Positions 44,561 to 52,787 of a stretch of 64,000 nucleotides of DNA are shown here, one piece after another; position 1 is the stretch's first letter, and each line of letters begins with the position of its first letter. The stretch lies in assembly GCF_030973515.1 (NCBI RefSeq), contig NZ_JARGZA010000007.1, positions 124,001-188,000 on the forward strand, given 5' to 3'. The position numbers and the translations under genes are program-made. The notes below the pieces were generated by a model, which ran no database searches, was not told the origin of the DNA, and was given only the letters and a program-made list of their open reading frames with translations. This DNA is from Jannaschia maritima. Its GTDB lineage: Bacteria > Pseudomonadota > Alphaproteobacteria > Rhodobacterales > Rhodobacteraceae.

Positions 44561-45909
44561 GACGCGCCCCCGCGCGGCGAGCCCAGTTCCAGCAGGGGCA
44601 CGCCCAGACCCGCCGCGATCCCCGCCAGGGCGTCCCGGTGGTCGCCATAGGCCAGCGCCATGTGATGCTCCAGCCCCGACGCCATGACGTCCCGGCACAC
44701 CGCGTCCGCGCCCCGGTCGAAACGCACCGTGCCCGACGTGCCCGTGAACGCCATCGGCGCGTCCACCACCTCGCCCGTCGCGACGACGACCCCATGCCGC
44801 CCCCGCGCCTGGGACAGCCGGAACAACGTCACCCGGCCGGGCCGCAGGGCGAACTGGTACAGAAGCGCCTGCTTGCGGTTGGTGTGGACCGTCGCCCCCG
44901 CGGGACCCGCCGCCATGCTTTCGGGCGCCTGCCCGCAATGCCACACGACGCCGGTGTCGCCGTCCATGTCCACCAGGTCGGCCAGGAACACCGGCGCATC
45001 CGCCACGTCCTGCAGGATGGCCTGCGTGACCGCGCCGTAGACGTCGGCCTCGCACGCGCACGGCACGCGCGCCTCGCCCAGCATCGACACGGGGCCGCAG
45101 ACCGCGCCGCCGTATTCGGTGAACGTCTCGGGCCAGCAGCGGATCGCCACGGCATCCAGCCGTTCCTCGACCCGGATCTCGTCCAGGGCCGCGGCCAGGC
45201 GGGTCGATCGGTCCATCTCGCCCGCGTCCAGATCGCCTGCCCCCACCAGCGCCGCGGCCTTAGCGGCATAGGGGGCCACGGCATCGTCGGACACCGCCCG
45301 GGCACGGTCGAACAGGGCCGTCAGCGGCATCTCGTGCACGGTGGCGCCGGTCAGATCACGCAGACGCGGCGCGTCGTAGGCGCAGGTGTCGAACCCGTCC
45401 GGACGTTCCCCAATCCGGCCGATCCGCAGAGCGGGCACCGAACGCGGGGCGGCGTCGGCGGGACTGCCCAGGATCGGCGCATCGGGCGTCTCCGTCAGCA
45501 GCGCGTCCAGATCGGCCCCCTCGCCATAGGCCCAGGTGAACGGACGCTCCGCCAGGCCCAGCGCGTGCGACAACAGGTTCAACCCACAGAACGCGTTCAG
45601 CCGCAGGCGCCCCCCCGCACGCGGCTCCCGCGCGGCCCAGATCGCGACGGGTCCGTCGAACCCCGCCACCGCGCGGGCGGCGAAGGCGGCATCGGTGAAC
45701 GTGACCTGGAGGATCAGCAACACGTCCGCGTTTGCAACCGGTTGCAACGCCGCCTCGTCCGCCCCCATCAGAAGGTCGCGCGGTCCCGAAAGGACGTGAC
45801 CGTTCGCGTCCGCCCACGCATCGAGGTCGGCCAGCATCGCGGCCAGCGTCTCGCGCGCGTACTCGACGTCGAAGGTCGGCCGGGCCAGCGGCAGGATTGC
45901 GATCCTCAT
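44557..45909 (-). CDS. L-fucose/arabinose isomerase-like protein
   Basis: This 450-residue protein shows the FucI/AraA C-terminal pattern (AIRCWPETFTEYGGAVCGPV; PCACEADVYGAVTQAILQD; DMDGDTGVVWHCGQAPESM), where Glu, Asp and His residues would hold the metal. It is shorter than L-fucose isomerase (about 590), matching the fucose-isomerase-related family of unknown substrate. It lies between PfkB and MocA-type genes, with 4-base overlaps on both sides. An aldose-ketose isomerase role is inferred. Confidence 0.8.
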   Translation of the reverse strand: MRIAILPLARPTFDVEYARETLAAMLADLDAWADANGHVLSGPRDLLMGADEAALQPVANADVLLILQVTFTDAAFAARAVAGFDGPVAIWAAREPRAGGRLRLNAFCGLNLLSHALGLAERPFTWAYGEGADLDALLTETPDAPILGSPADAAPRSVPALRIGRIGERPDGFDTCAYDAPRLRDLTGATVHEMPLTALFDRARAVSDDAVAPYAAKAAALVGAGDLDAGEMDRSTRLAAALDEIRVEERLDAVAIRCWPETFTEYGGAVCGPVSMLGEARVPCACEADVYGAVTQAILQDVADAPVFLADLVDMDGDTGVVWHCGQAPESMAAGPAGATVHTNRKQALLYQFALRPGRVTLFRLSQARGRHGVVVATGEVVDAPMAFTGTSGTVRFDRGADAVCRDVMASGLEHHMALAYGDHRDALAGIAAGLGVPLLELGSPRGGAS

Positions 45910-46751
45910 GGCACCCTTTCCAGGTCTGCGGCCGTTGGATAGACGGCCCATCCCCCGGCCCGCGCGCATTTGCGCGCCGCCGCTTCATTGGCGAAGGCGG
46001 AGGCGTCCGCAAGGGACATGCGCCGCGCGCATGCCAATGCGAACGCGCCGTGCCACAGGTCGCCCGCGCCCAGCGTGTCCACGGCCGCGACGGCGGGGGC
46101 CGGGACCGAAGGGCCGCCGTGCCAGACGACGCCGCGCGGCCCGTCGGTATAGGCCACGCGCCCCGGCAACCGGTCCGCAGCCTGCGCCAGCGCCGCATCC
46201 GGGTCGGCCAGCCCGGTGAAGTCGGCCAGGCCCTGCGTACTGAAGACGACGGAATCGGCCAGCGCCGCCAGGGGTTCGGGCGTAAACCGCTCGCCATCCA
46301 GCACCGACGGCACGCCCAGCGCGCGGGCGTGGCGCAACGCGGCCTCCGCCGCTTCGGGCCAGCGGCAATCGACCAGCACCCCGTCCACGGGCGGCAAGGG
46401 CGGCGGCACCGTGGGCAGATCCGCGCCGGGAAAGTTGACGATCATCCGCTCCCCCGTGCGCGCGACCATCACCGACGACACCGGTTGCGATCCGCCCCGC
46501 GCGGCGCGCAGGTCCAGCCCCTGCCCCCCCAGCATCGCCGCCAACTCGTCCCCCGCCGGGTCCGTCCCCAGACGCGTCACCAGCGTCACCGCGCCACCCA
46601 GCCGCGCCGCGCCCACGGCGGCGTTGGCCGCGCAGCCGCCGCCGATCCGCTCGAACGCGTGACTGCGATGCTTGGCGTCGCCCGCGGGCAGGACGTCGAG
46701 GTGGTGGACATAGTCGAGGACCGAGATCCCCACGACGAGCAGCCGCGTCAT
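45906..46751 (-). CDS. PfkB family carbohydrate kinase
   Basis: This 281-residue ribokinase-fold enzyme has the N-terminal signature GGGCAANAAVGAARLG and the C-terminal ATP/anion-hole motif DTLGAGDLWHGAF, whose Asp is the catalytic base. It phosphorylates a sugar or ketose. It is placed directly before the isomerase (ATGA) and after the di-heme protein (ATGA), so all four proteins are made from one message. The sugar is unknown. Confidence 0.9.
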   Translation of the reverse strand: MTRLLVVGISVLDYVHHLDVLPAGDAKHRSHAFERIGGGCAANAAVGAARLGGAVTLVTRLGTDPAGDELAAMLGGQGLDLRAARGGSQPVSSVMVARTGERMIVNFPGADLPTVPPPLPPVDGVLVDCRWPEAAEAALRHARALGVPSVLDGERFTPEPLAALADSVVFSTQGLADFTGLADPDAALAQAADRLPGRVAYTDGPRGVVWHGGPSVPAPAVAAVDTLGAGDLWHGAFALACARRMSLADASAFANEAAARKCARAGGWAVYPTAADLERVP

Positions 46752-48049
46752 CGGTCCACCGGCAGACCGGACGGCACCCGATCGGGCCGCCCCAACCTGC
46801 CATAGCGGCTGTCGCCACCCGTCAGCGCATGCAGGAAGGCCACCAGATCGGCGACGTCGCCGTCGGTCAGGGGGACCGGCGCGATGTCCAGCTTGCCCGC
46901 CACGCGCGCCATCTCGCGCTCGTCGTCCTGGATCACGAAGTCGATGGCCGCCAGCCAGGGGGCGTCCGGCAGCGCGGCGTCCTCGCGGGTCCACGATGCG
47001 AGCGACCCGGCCGGATCCAGGTGGTGGCGGACGATTCCCTCCAGCGTCGGATAGGCTCCGTTGTGGCCATACGGCGCGGTCAGCGCGACGTTGCGCAGGG
47101 ACGGCGTGCGGAAGCGGTACGCGTCATTCAGGTCGTCCGTCTCCGACATGCGGCCCACGTCTCGGGGCATGGGGTCGAACCGCCGCGTCCGGCCCGGGCC
47201 GAAGGGCGGCAGCCCGATGGCGTGGAACCCATGGTCGGTGAGGAGCGGGCCGGAATGGCAGGTCGAACAGCCCGCCCCCCCGAAGAACAGCGACCGCCCC
47301 CGGTCCTGCGCGGGCGTCAGGGCATCGGCATCGCCCGCGACCCAGGCGTCCCAAGGCGCGTCCAGCGACCGCCATTCCACGTTCATGAAGTCCGCCAGCG
47401 CCACGCCCACATGCGCGATGGTCACGTCCGCCGCCTCGTACACGTCGTCGAAGGCATCCACGAACATCGCGCCGTAAGCGGGGATGGTGCGCACGCGCTT
47501 CGCCAGGATCGGCCAAGCATAGTCCATGCGGTCGTGGACCGCGCCCGCGACCTCGTTCTCGCGCGGGTTGCCCGCCATCTCGAACTGCGCGACCAGCGGA
47601 AAGATCGCCTGGACGGCCAGGAGGTTGGGCAGGCCCGGGGGCAGCCATTCCTCCGCCGGGGAATCCCATCCGTTGCCGTAGCTATCCGAACGGCTGACCC
47701 GGCCGTCGTGGAAGAAATGCGTGAACTCGACAGCGCCGACGTTCCACAGGGCCGGCGCGTGGCGCGGGACGCGCTTGCGGATGGCGTCGTCGCCCTGCCC
47801 CGCATTCCGCTTCGCCCCGATGCCCGCACCCCCTTCGCCGATGCCCAGCGACAGGGCGTCCGCGCTGAACGTGTCGTGGTGGTGGCAGGTCCCGCAGCTG
47901 ATGTTGCGGTTGCCAGATAGGATGGGGTCGTAGAACAGCAGGCGCCCGATCGCAGCGCGCGCGTCGTCGTGCGGCAGGAACGTCACCTCTTGCGCCGTCG
48001 CGGGAAGCGCGGCCACGATGAAGGCCAGGAGGATGCGATGAAGTCCCAT
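46748..48049 (-). CDS. di-heme cytochrome c peroxidase/MauG-like protein
   Basis: This 433-residue precursor has signal peptide MGLHRILLAFIVAALPATAQ and two c-heme sites, CGTCH (near residue 53) and CSTCH (near residue 262). The order and spacing fit the bacterial cytochrome c peroxidase/MauG family, and NVGAVEFTHFFHDGRVSR is a family stretch. It would act in the periplasm as a peroxidase or as an oxidase of a protein or small molecule. Its ATG (48049) lies within the first codons of the divergent SEL1 gene, a 12-base overlap. AAGGTG precedes the ATG by 5 bases. Confidence 0.88.
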   Translation of the reverse strand: MGLHRILLAFIVAALPATAQEVTFLPHDDARAAIGRLLFYDPILSGNRNISCGTCHHHDTFSADALSLGIGEGGAGIGAKRNAGQGDDAIRKRVPRHAPALWNVGAVEFTHFFHDGRVSRSDSYGNGWDSPAEEWLPPGLPNLLAVQAIFPLVAQFEMAGNPRENEVAGAVHDRMDYAWPILAKRVRTIPAYGAMFVDAFDDVYEAADVTIAHVGVALADFMNVEWRSLDAPWDAWVAGDADALTPAQDRGRSLFFGGAGCSTCHSGPLLTDHGFHAIGLPPFGPGRTRRFDPMPRDVGRMSETDDLNDAYRFRTPSLRNVALTAPYGHNGAYPTLEGIVRHHLDPAGSLASWTREDAALPDAPWLAAIDFVIQDDEREMARVAGKLDIAPVPLTDGDVADLVAFLHALTGGDSRYGRLGRPDRVPSGLPVDR

Positions 48050-48517
48050 GCCGTCACCTTGGCCGTCCTTCTGGCGCTGTCCAGTCCTGCCGTGGCCGAC
48101 ATCGAGGATGCCCGCGACCTGATGGAGGCCGGCCGCTTCGCGGACGCCAGGGACGCGCTCTGGCCCGCTGCCCGGTCCGGCAACGCCGACGCGGAGGAGT
48201 TGATCGGTGTGATGTACGCCCTGGGCCTGGGCGTGCCCAAGGACGAGGTGCGGGCCTTCGAATGGTATCTGCGCTCCGCGATGAAGGGTCATCCCGGTGC
48301 GCAGTCGGGCGTGGGCTGGTACTACGAGGTAGGCTTGGGCATGCCCGCCCCCGACCTCGTACGGGCCTACATGTGGTACGCCCTGTCGGCCATCGGCGGC
48401 GACCCCGACGCGGCGATCAGCCTGGAGGAGGTCGTCAAGAAGATGACCCGCGCCCAGATCGACCACGCGACGGAATTGGTCGCGGATTACAGGGTGTGGA
48501 TGTATCCGTTCCGGTAA
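48038..48517 (+). CDS. secreted SEL1-repeat protein
   Basis: This 159-residue protein has signal peptide MKSHAVTLAVLLALSSPAVA and two to three Sel1/TPR-like repeats (SGNADAEELIGVMYALGLGV; AFEWYLRSAMKGHPGAQSGV; MWYALSAIGGDPDAA). Sel1 proteins are periplasmic or surface adaptor proteins; the partner is unknown. AGGAGG lies 5 bases before the ATG. Its first 12 bases are shared, in antisense, with the start of the di-heme peroxidase gene. Confidence 0.85.
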   Translation: MKSHAVTLAVLLALSSPAVADIEDARDLMEAGRFADARDALWPAARSGNADAEELIGVMYALGLGVPKDEVRAFEWYLRSAMKGHPGAQSGVGWYYEVGLGMPAPDLVRAYMWYALSAIGGDPDAAISLEEVVKKMTRAQIDHATELVADYRVWMYPFR

Positions 48518-48547
48518 CCGATGGCGTAGCCGGTCTGCGCTGGGTCA

Positions 48548-48626
48548 TCCTCGGGTTCGACCCGAGGACCTCCTTTCCTGAAGCGCCGCGCAAGCATCAG
48601 AAGGTCCCCGGGTCGCGCCCGGGGAC
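48548..48626. repeat. paired palindromic repeat unit between convergent genes
   Basis: Two perfect hairpins lie 47 bases apart: TCCTCGGGT-TCG-ACCCGAGGA (48548-48568) and GTCCCCGGG-TCGCG-CCCGGGGAC (48604-48626), the first preceded by GGGTCA and the second followed by GACC. The wording (GTCATCCTCGGGTTCGACCC) matches the kind of short palindromic intergenic repeats common in alphaproteobacteria. It also separates the convergent SEL1 and sugar-transferase genes and may end both transcripts. Confidence 0.7.
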
Positions 48627-48656
48627 GACCCCGCACCGCGTCGGGATAGGGATGCC

Positions 48657-50090
48657 CTAGAACGCGTTCTCGCGCCGCATCACCAAGCTGCCGGGCGTCA
48701 TCAGCAGGATCTTCAGGTCCAGCCAGGGCGACCAGTTCTCGATGTACCACAGGTCGTGATCGACGCGCGCGCGCAGGTGGGACGCGTCCTCCACGGTGCC
48801 GCGCAGGCCGTGGATCTGGGCCCAGCCGGTGATGCCGGGCGGCAGGCGGTGGCGGCGGGAATAGCCCTTCACCATCGCGTCGAAGCTGTCCTGCGCCGCG
48901 GATCGCGCATCGACCGCGTGGGGCCGCGGACCCACGAGCGACAGCTCGCCCCGCAGGACGTTGAACAGCTGCGGCAGTTCGTCGATCGACGTCCGCCGCA
49001 GGAACGCCCCCACCCGCGTCACCCGCGCGTCGCCTCGGGTCACCACCGCGCGTCCATCGGGATCGGCGGCCTCCTCACGCATGGACCGGAACTTTAGCAC
49101 TCGGATCGGCCGGTCTGAGAAGCCCGCCCGCCATTGCCGGAACAGGATGGGGCCGGGGCTGTCCAGCTTCACCGCGACCGCGGCCAGCGCCATGACCGGC
49201 ATGGCCAGGATCAGGGCCAGCGTCCCGAACGCCAGGTCGAACGCCCGTTTGCGCAGGCGCGTCCGCGCCCCGAACGTCCCGTCCGACAACGAGATCAGGC
49301 CGCCGGGCGCGAAGTCGAACGATTCCGAGAACGCGGACAGGTGGACCGGCACGGGCAGCACGGCGAACGTCTCCAACAGCTGCCCGATGCGTTCCTGCGC
49401 TGAGACGTCGAGCGTGACGATGACCAGATCGATCTCGGCCGCACGGGCGAAGCCGACCAGGTCGTCGAACCGCCCGATCCGCGGCACGTCCAGCACCAGG
49501 TCGGGCGACCGGTCGCCGGATCTGTCGTCGAAGATGGCGCAGACCCGCGTGCCGCCCGCGCGGTCCAGCCCCTCGATCACCCGGCGTGCCCCGTCACCCC
49601 CGCCGACCAGCACGGCGCGGCGTTCCATCAAGCCCGATTCGTCGGCCCAGCGCATGATCTTGGCGATCACGGCGCGGACCGGGATTGGCAGCATCACCGT
49701 TCCCAGGCCCGCCACGGCCAGGAACCGCGCCGCGTCCAGATCCATGGGCCGCAGCACGGCCGCCATCAGCGCGGGACCCAGGGACGCCGCCAGCAGGATC
49801 AGGGTGCCGCGACCGACCCGGCCGATCCGGCCCCGGTCATAGGCCCGAAACAGGACCGTCGTCGCCACGCCGACGGCGCCCAATCCCGCCGCGAACGCGG
49901 CCGCGGCCCAGGCGCCGAAGGCAGCCCCGGGCGTGGCGGCATAGAAGGCGAACCAATGGACCAGCCCCAGCAGGACGCCGTCCGAGGCGCCCAGGACCAG
50001 CGCGACCAGGGGCATCGACATCGACGCGCGGCGATAGCGCCCCGCCAGGTGCCGCGCGGTGGGGGACAGGGTATCGGACAGGTCGGACAA
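48657..50090 (-). CDS. undecaprenyl-phosphate sugar phosphotransferase (exopolysaccharide)
   Basis: This 477-residue polyisoprenyl-phosphate hexose-1-phosphate transferase has four N-terminal membrane segments, then a Rossmann-like CoA-binding-type domain (AVLVGGGDGARRVIEGLDRA). The C-terminal bacterial sugar-transferase domain has KRAFDLAFGTLALIL, LKFRSMRE, SIDELPQLFNVLRGELSLVG and PRPHA. It starts capsule or exopolysaccharide repeat units at the inner membrane by moving a sugar phosphate to undecaprenyl phosphate. No other polysaccharide genes are adjacent. A weak CtrA-like site lies upstream (50142-50156). Confidence 0.92.
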   Translation of the reverse strand: MSDLSDTLSPTARHLAGRYRRASMSMPLVALVLGASDGVLLGLVHWFAFYAATPGAAFGAWAAAAFAAGLGAVGVATTVLFRAYDRGRIGRVGRGTLILLAASLGPALMAAVLRPMDLDAARFLAVAGLGTVMLPIPVRAVIAKIMRWADESGLMERRAVLVGGGDGARRVIEGLDRAGGTRVCAIFDDRSGDRSPDLVLDVPRIGRFDDLVGFARAAEIDLVIVTLDVSAQERIGQLLETFAVLPVPVHLSAFSESFDFAPGGLISLSDGTFGARTRLRKRAFDLAFGTLALILAMPVMALAAVAVKLDSPGPILFRQWRAGFSDRPIRVLKFRSMREEAADPDGRAVVTRGDARVTRVGAFLRRTSIDELPQLFNVLRGELSLVGPRPHAVDARSAAQDSFDAMVKGYSRRHRLPPGITGWAQIHGLRGTVEDASHLRARVDHDLWYIENWSPWLDLKILLMTPGSLVMRRENAF

Positions 50091-50141
50091 GACGGGCCTC
50101 GACGGGTGGATGCGGTGTCGCCGCCCTTAGCGAGCGGCCCG

Positions 50142-50156
50142 TTAAGGCCGGGTTTA
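50142..50156. promoter_or_regulatory. weak CtrA-like site
   Basis: TTAA-GGCCGGG-TTTA has the correct 7-base spacer but one mismatch in the second half and no following C. It lies 52 bases upstream of the sugar-transferase start and overlaps the end of the TetR gene. Low confidence. Confidence 0.2.
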
Positions 50157-50732
50157 GACGCCCGCCGCCGCCCAGCCGTCCACCGTTTCCACCGCGATGC
50201 GCGCCATGGGCGCGGCCGCGTCCGTCCGGCCCGCCAGGCGGATTTGGCTCAACGCCCCCCAGAGCAAGCCCAACAGGTACTCCCCACGGGCCTGCGGATC
50301 GTCGACGCCGCCCGCCGCGCAGCAGGCCGCGAACGCGTCGCGCCACATGGTGCGGTAGGCTTCCACGGCCTCGCGCACGGGCGCGGACGTGCGCCCGAGC
50401 TCGAACACCGTGTTGACCATGAGGCATCCGCTGTTGCGGACGTCGTCGCCGTCCGCCGGGGCGGCCAGCGAGCCGAACAGCATCCGCACGCCGTCCAGCG
50501 AGGGCGGCTCCAGCACCGCGCCGACCACGCCGCGTGCCTGCGCGTGATAGGTCGCCAGCACCCGCAGGAAGATCGCCTCCTTGTCGCCGAACACGTTCGC
50601 GATGCCCCGCACGCCGATGCCGGTCGCCTCCTCGAGCATCCGCATGGTCGTCGCGTCGTAGCCATGGTGCCAGAACACGGCCACCATCGCCCCGAGCGCC
50701 TCGTCCTCGTCGAAGTTCCTAGGTCTCGCCAT
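50154..50732 (-). CDS. TetR/AcrR family regulator
   Basis: This 192-residue protein has an N-terminal HTH (ARPRNFDEDEALGAMVAVFW; EATGIGVRGIANVFGDKEAI) and a helical C-terminal ligand domain of the TetR_C type (VRNSGCLMVNTVFELGRTSA). The ATG at 50732 gives the family start MARPRNF. The alternative in-frame codon at 50741 is TTG. It is divergent from the tautomerase gene across two inverted repeats, and probably represses the tautomerase-SRPBCC pair. Confidence 0.9.
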   Translation of the reverse strand: MARPRNFDEDEALGAMVAVFWHHGYDATTMRMLEEATGIGVRGIANVFGDKEAIFLRVLATYHAQARGVVGAVLEPPSLDGVRMLFGSLAAPADGDDVRNSGCLMVNTVFELGRTSAPVREAVEAYRTMWRDAFAACCAAGGVDDPQARGEYLLGLLWGALSQIRLAGRTDAAAPMARIAVETVDGWAAAGV

Positions 50733-50736
50733 TTTA

Positions 50737-50811
50737 TGCAACGCCTATTGCAATACCAGTCCGGTGCCGTATTATACACCGTACGATGTAATTCAGCGGA
50801 ACGATCGTTCC
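50737..50811. promoter_or_regulatory. divergent promoter with two operator-like palindromes
   Basis: TGCAA-N6-TTGCA (50737-50741, 50748-50752) overlaps a -35-like TTGCAA. A -10-like TATTAT (50770-50775) follows after 16 bases. Downstream lies a perfect 14-base palindrome, GGAACGATCGTTCC (50798-50811), just before the tautomerase ribosome-binding site. The region is much more AT-rich than its flanks. Binding by the adjacent TetR protein is inferred. Confidence 0.55.
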
Positions 50812-50824
50812 AGGGAGATCTACC

Positions 50825-51022
50825 ATGCCCACCATCCGCGTCACCGTCCCCCGATCGGCTTGGTCGACGGAGGAGAAGGCCGCCATCGTCGCGCGCATGA
50901 CCGACGGCCTGACCGCCGTGGCCCAAGCGTCCAGCAAGGGCGACATCCGCCCATACGTCACCGTCCACATCGAGGAGACCGCCGAGGGCGGCTACGCGAT
51001 GGGCGGCCAGGTCGTCGGTTGA
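50825..51022 (+). CDS. tautomerase family protein (4-oxalocrotonate tautomerase-like)
   Basis: This 65-residue protein starts MPTIRVTVPRSAWSTEEKAA, so the catalytic N-terminal Pro is present after Met removal. The beta-alpha-beta layout and length are typical of 4-oxalocrotonate tautomerase relatives. The substrate is unknown. GGGAG lies 7 bases before the ATG. It is followed after 13 bases by the SRPBCC gene, and both are likely controlled by the divergent TetR protein. Confidence 0.9.
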   Translation: MPTIRVTVPRSAWSTEEKAAIVARMTDGLTAVAQASSKGDIRPYVTVHIEETAEGGYAMGGQVVG

Positions 51023-51035
51023 GGGGGGCATCGTC

Positions 51036-51557
51036 ATGAAGATCACGCGAACCTTCCGCATCGACGCGTCCCCCGACAGGGTCTGGGACATCCTGGGCCC
51101 GAACTACGTCCATGCCGGCGACTGGGCCAGTTCGGTCTACGTATCCCGCGCACGGGACGGGGCCGCGACCATTCCAGGCGCGCCCGCCGCGGGCCGCACG
51201 TGCGAGACGTCGCTGGGCGCCTTCACGGAAACGATTGAAGCCTACGATCCCGCCCGCCGCCACGTCGCCTATTCGGCCACCGGCGCGAAGATGCCGGGTT
51301 TCGTCCGCAGCCTCGTCAACGCTTGGACCGTCCATCCCGACGGCGGCGGTTCGAGGGTGGAACTGCGGCTCGCCGCCGACATCGCCTTCCCGTTCAACGT
51401 GGTGATGGGGCTGCCGATGAAGCTGCAGTTCGGGCGGGTCCTGCGCGAAGCGACCGAGGAGTTGAAGCACTATGCGGAAACGGGCCAACCCCATCCCCGC
51501 AAGCGCAAGGCGGACGGGTCGCGCAAGGCCGTGGCCGCCCGCGCCGCGGTCGCCTGA
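51036..51557 (+). CDS. SRPBCC/START-like ligand-binding protein
   Basis: This 173-residue protein has the SRPBCC (polyketide cyclase/Bet v1-like) start MKITRTFRIDASPDRVWDIL, a central sheet (GAFTETIEAYDPARRHVAY) and the long C-terminal helix (FPFNVVMGLPMKLQFGRVL). Such proteins bind hydrophobic ligands. The last 25 residues are basic (HPRKRKADGSRKAVAARA). It is co-transcribed with the tautomerase. A bidirectional hairpin follows. Confidence 0.88.
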   Translation: MKITRTFRIDASPDRVWDILGPNYVHAGDWASSVYVSRARDGAATIPGAPAAGRTCETSLGAFTETIEAYDPARRHVAYSATGAKMPGFVRSLVNAWTVHPDGGGSRVELRLAADIAFPFNVVMGLPMKLQFGRVLREATEELKHYAETGQPHPRKRKADGSRKAVAARAAVA

Positions 51558-51564
51558 ACGCGGA

Positions 51565-51586
51565 CGGGGCGGCCCGAAGGCCGCCC
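51565..51586. terminator. bidirectional terminator hairpin
   Basis: GGGGCGGCC-CGAA-GGCCGCCCC is a perfect 9-base stem with a CGAA loop. It lies 8 bases after the SRPBCC stop and 30 bases from the convergent dctP stop, where it can end both transcripts. T tracts are short on both sides. Confidence 0.65.
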
Positions 51587-51615
51587 CGCATCGCTTCACC
51601 GGTGCCGGAGGACCG

Positions 51616-52680
51616 TCACTGCATCTCGGCGTCGCGGCGGGCGTTCACGGATTCCTCCGCCTCCGCGATGGCGGCACGGAACGTTTCGAGGATCTCGTCG
51701 CCGCCGTCCACCGTCTCGGTGAACCATTCGTAGACGGGCTGCGCCGCGTCCTGGAACGCCTGCTTCTCCTCCGGGGAGGGGACGTAGATGTCGCCGCCGC
51801 CCGCCGTGAACTCCTCGTAGGCGTCGATCGACTTACGCTTCGGCGAGGCGAAGGTCGCCTGCTGCAGCGCCGCGAACCCGTCTACCACGACGCGCTTCTG
51901 CTCGTCGGACAGTTCCTGGAACCGCGCGTTGTTCATGATCCACAGCGCACCCATGTAGCTGTGTCCATCCAGCGTGAGGTACTGCAACCCGGCCTCCGGA
52001 AACTTCATCGACATGATGTCGGTGATGCCGTTCGCCGTCCCCTCGACCACGCCGGTCTGAAGCGAGGTGAACAATTCTGGCCAGGCGATCGGGGTCGGCG
52101 ACGCCCCGAGGGCCTGCACCAACTCCTGCGGAAGGTCGGCGACCACGGTGCGCAGCTTCATGCCTTCCAGGTCGGCAGGTCCTTGAACCCGACGTTCCGT
52201 ATTGGCGAACGAGCGCCAACCGCCCGTGTTGCCGATGGTCATAAGCCGGACGGTATCGCCGGAATCGGTCAGGATCCGGCGCCGAAGATCGTCGGTCAGG
52301 CCCGTGGAGGTCAGCACCTCCTCCGCGATGCGGTCGTCCGACATCAGATAGGGCAGGTCGAAGATCTGCACGTAGGGGAACGCGCTGGCCAGACCGGACG
52401 ATGTCGAGATGTAGATGTCGATGGACCCGTCCGCGACGCCCTGGATGCATTCCTCCGGGGCGGAGCAGAGCTGCGTACCGATGAACATCTCGACTTCGAT
52501 GGCCCCGTTGGACGCGTTCTCGACGTAGTTCTTGAAGACGACCAGCCCGTCGTAATCCTCGTCGTTCTCGTTGCTGTTGGCCGTGGCCCGCAGCGTGATG
52601 GTGTCCTGCGACCAGGCGGCGCCCGGCAGCGCGACCGCCGCGCCCAAGGCCAGCGCCTTGATGGTGTTGCTCAGTGTCAT
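51616..52680 (-). CDS. dctP: TRAP transporter substrate-binding protein DctP
   Basis: This 354-residue precursor has a signal peptide ending in GAAWSQ. The mature part has the DctP pattern: DGSIDIYISTSSGLASAFPY, MKLRTVVADLPQELVQALGA and PIAWPELFTSLQTGVVEGT. The Arg in KLRT would bind the substrate carboxylate. It captures an organic acid in the periplasm for the DctQM permease. Its permease genes lie 2.5 kb upstream, beyond a cytochrome and a PQQ-type dehydrogenase on the same strand. Confidence 0.93.
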   Translation of the reverse strand: MTLSNTIKALALGAAVALPGAAWSQDTITLRATANSNENDEDYDGLVVFKNYVENASNGAIEVEMFIGTQLCSAPEECIQGVADGSIDIYISTSSGLASAFPYVQIFDLPYLMSDDRIAEEVLTSTGLTDDLRRRILTDSGDTVRLMTIGNTGGWRSFANTERRVQGPADLEGMKLRTVVADLPQELVQALGASPTPIAWPELFTSLQTGVVEGTANGITDIMSMKFPEAGLQYLTLDGHSYMGALWIMNNARFQELSDEQKRVVVDGFAALQQATFASPKRKSIDAYEEFTAGGGDIYVPSPEEKQAFQDAAQPVYEWFTETVDGGDEILETFRAAIAEAEESVNARRDAEMQ

Positions 52681-52787
52681 GCGATTCCTCCCTGTCGGGG
52701 CCTCGGGACGGCCCCCGTTCGTGCTGGCATCTGAAGGAATGTCGCGCCGCTAGTCCACAGGCGGCGCGCAAAAAACCCGACGTCGTT

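Noticed and set aside
48552-48563. tRNA T-loop-like sequence GGGTTCGACCC
   Set aside because: It is the top of a perfect hairpin in a repeat unit. No acceptor stem, anticodon arm or CCA end can be built around it.
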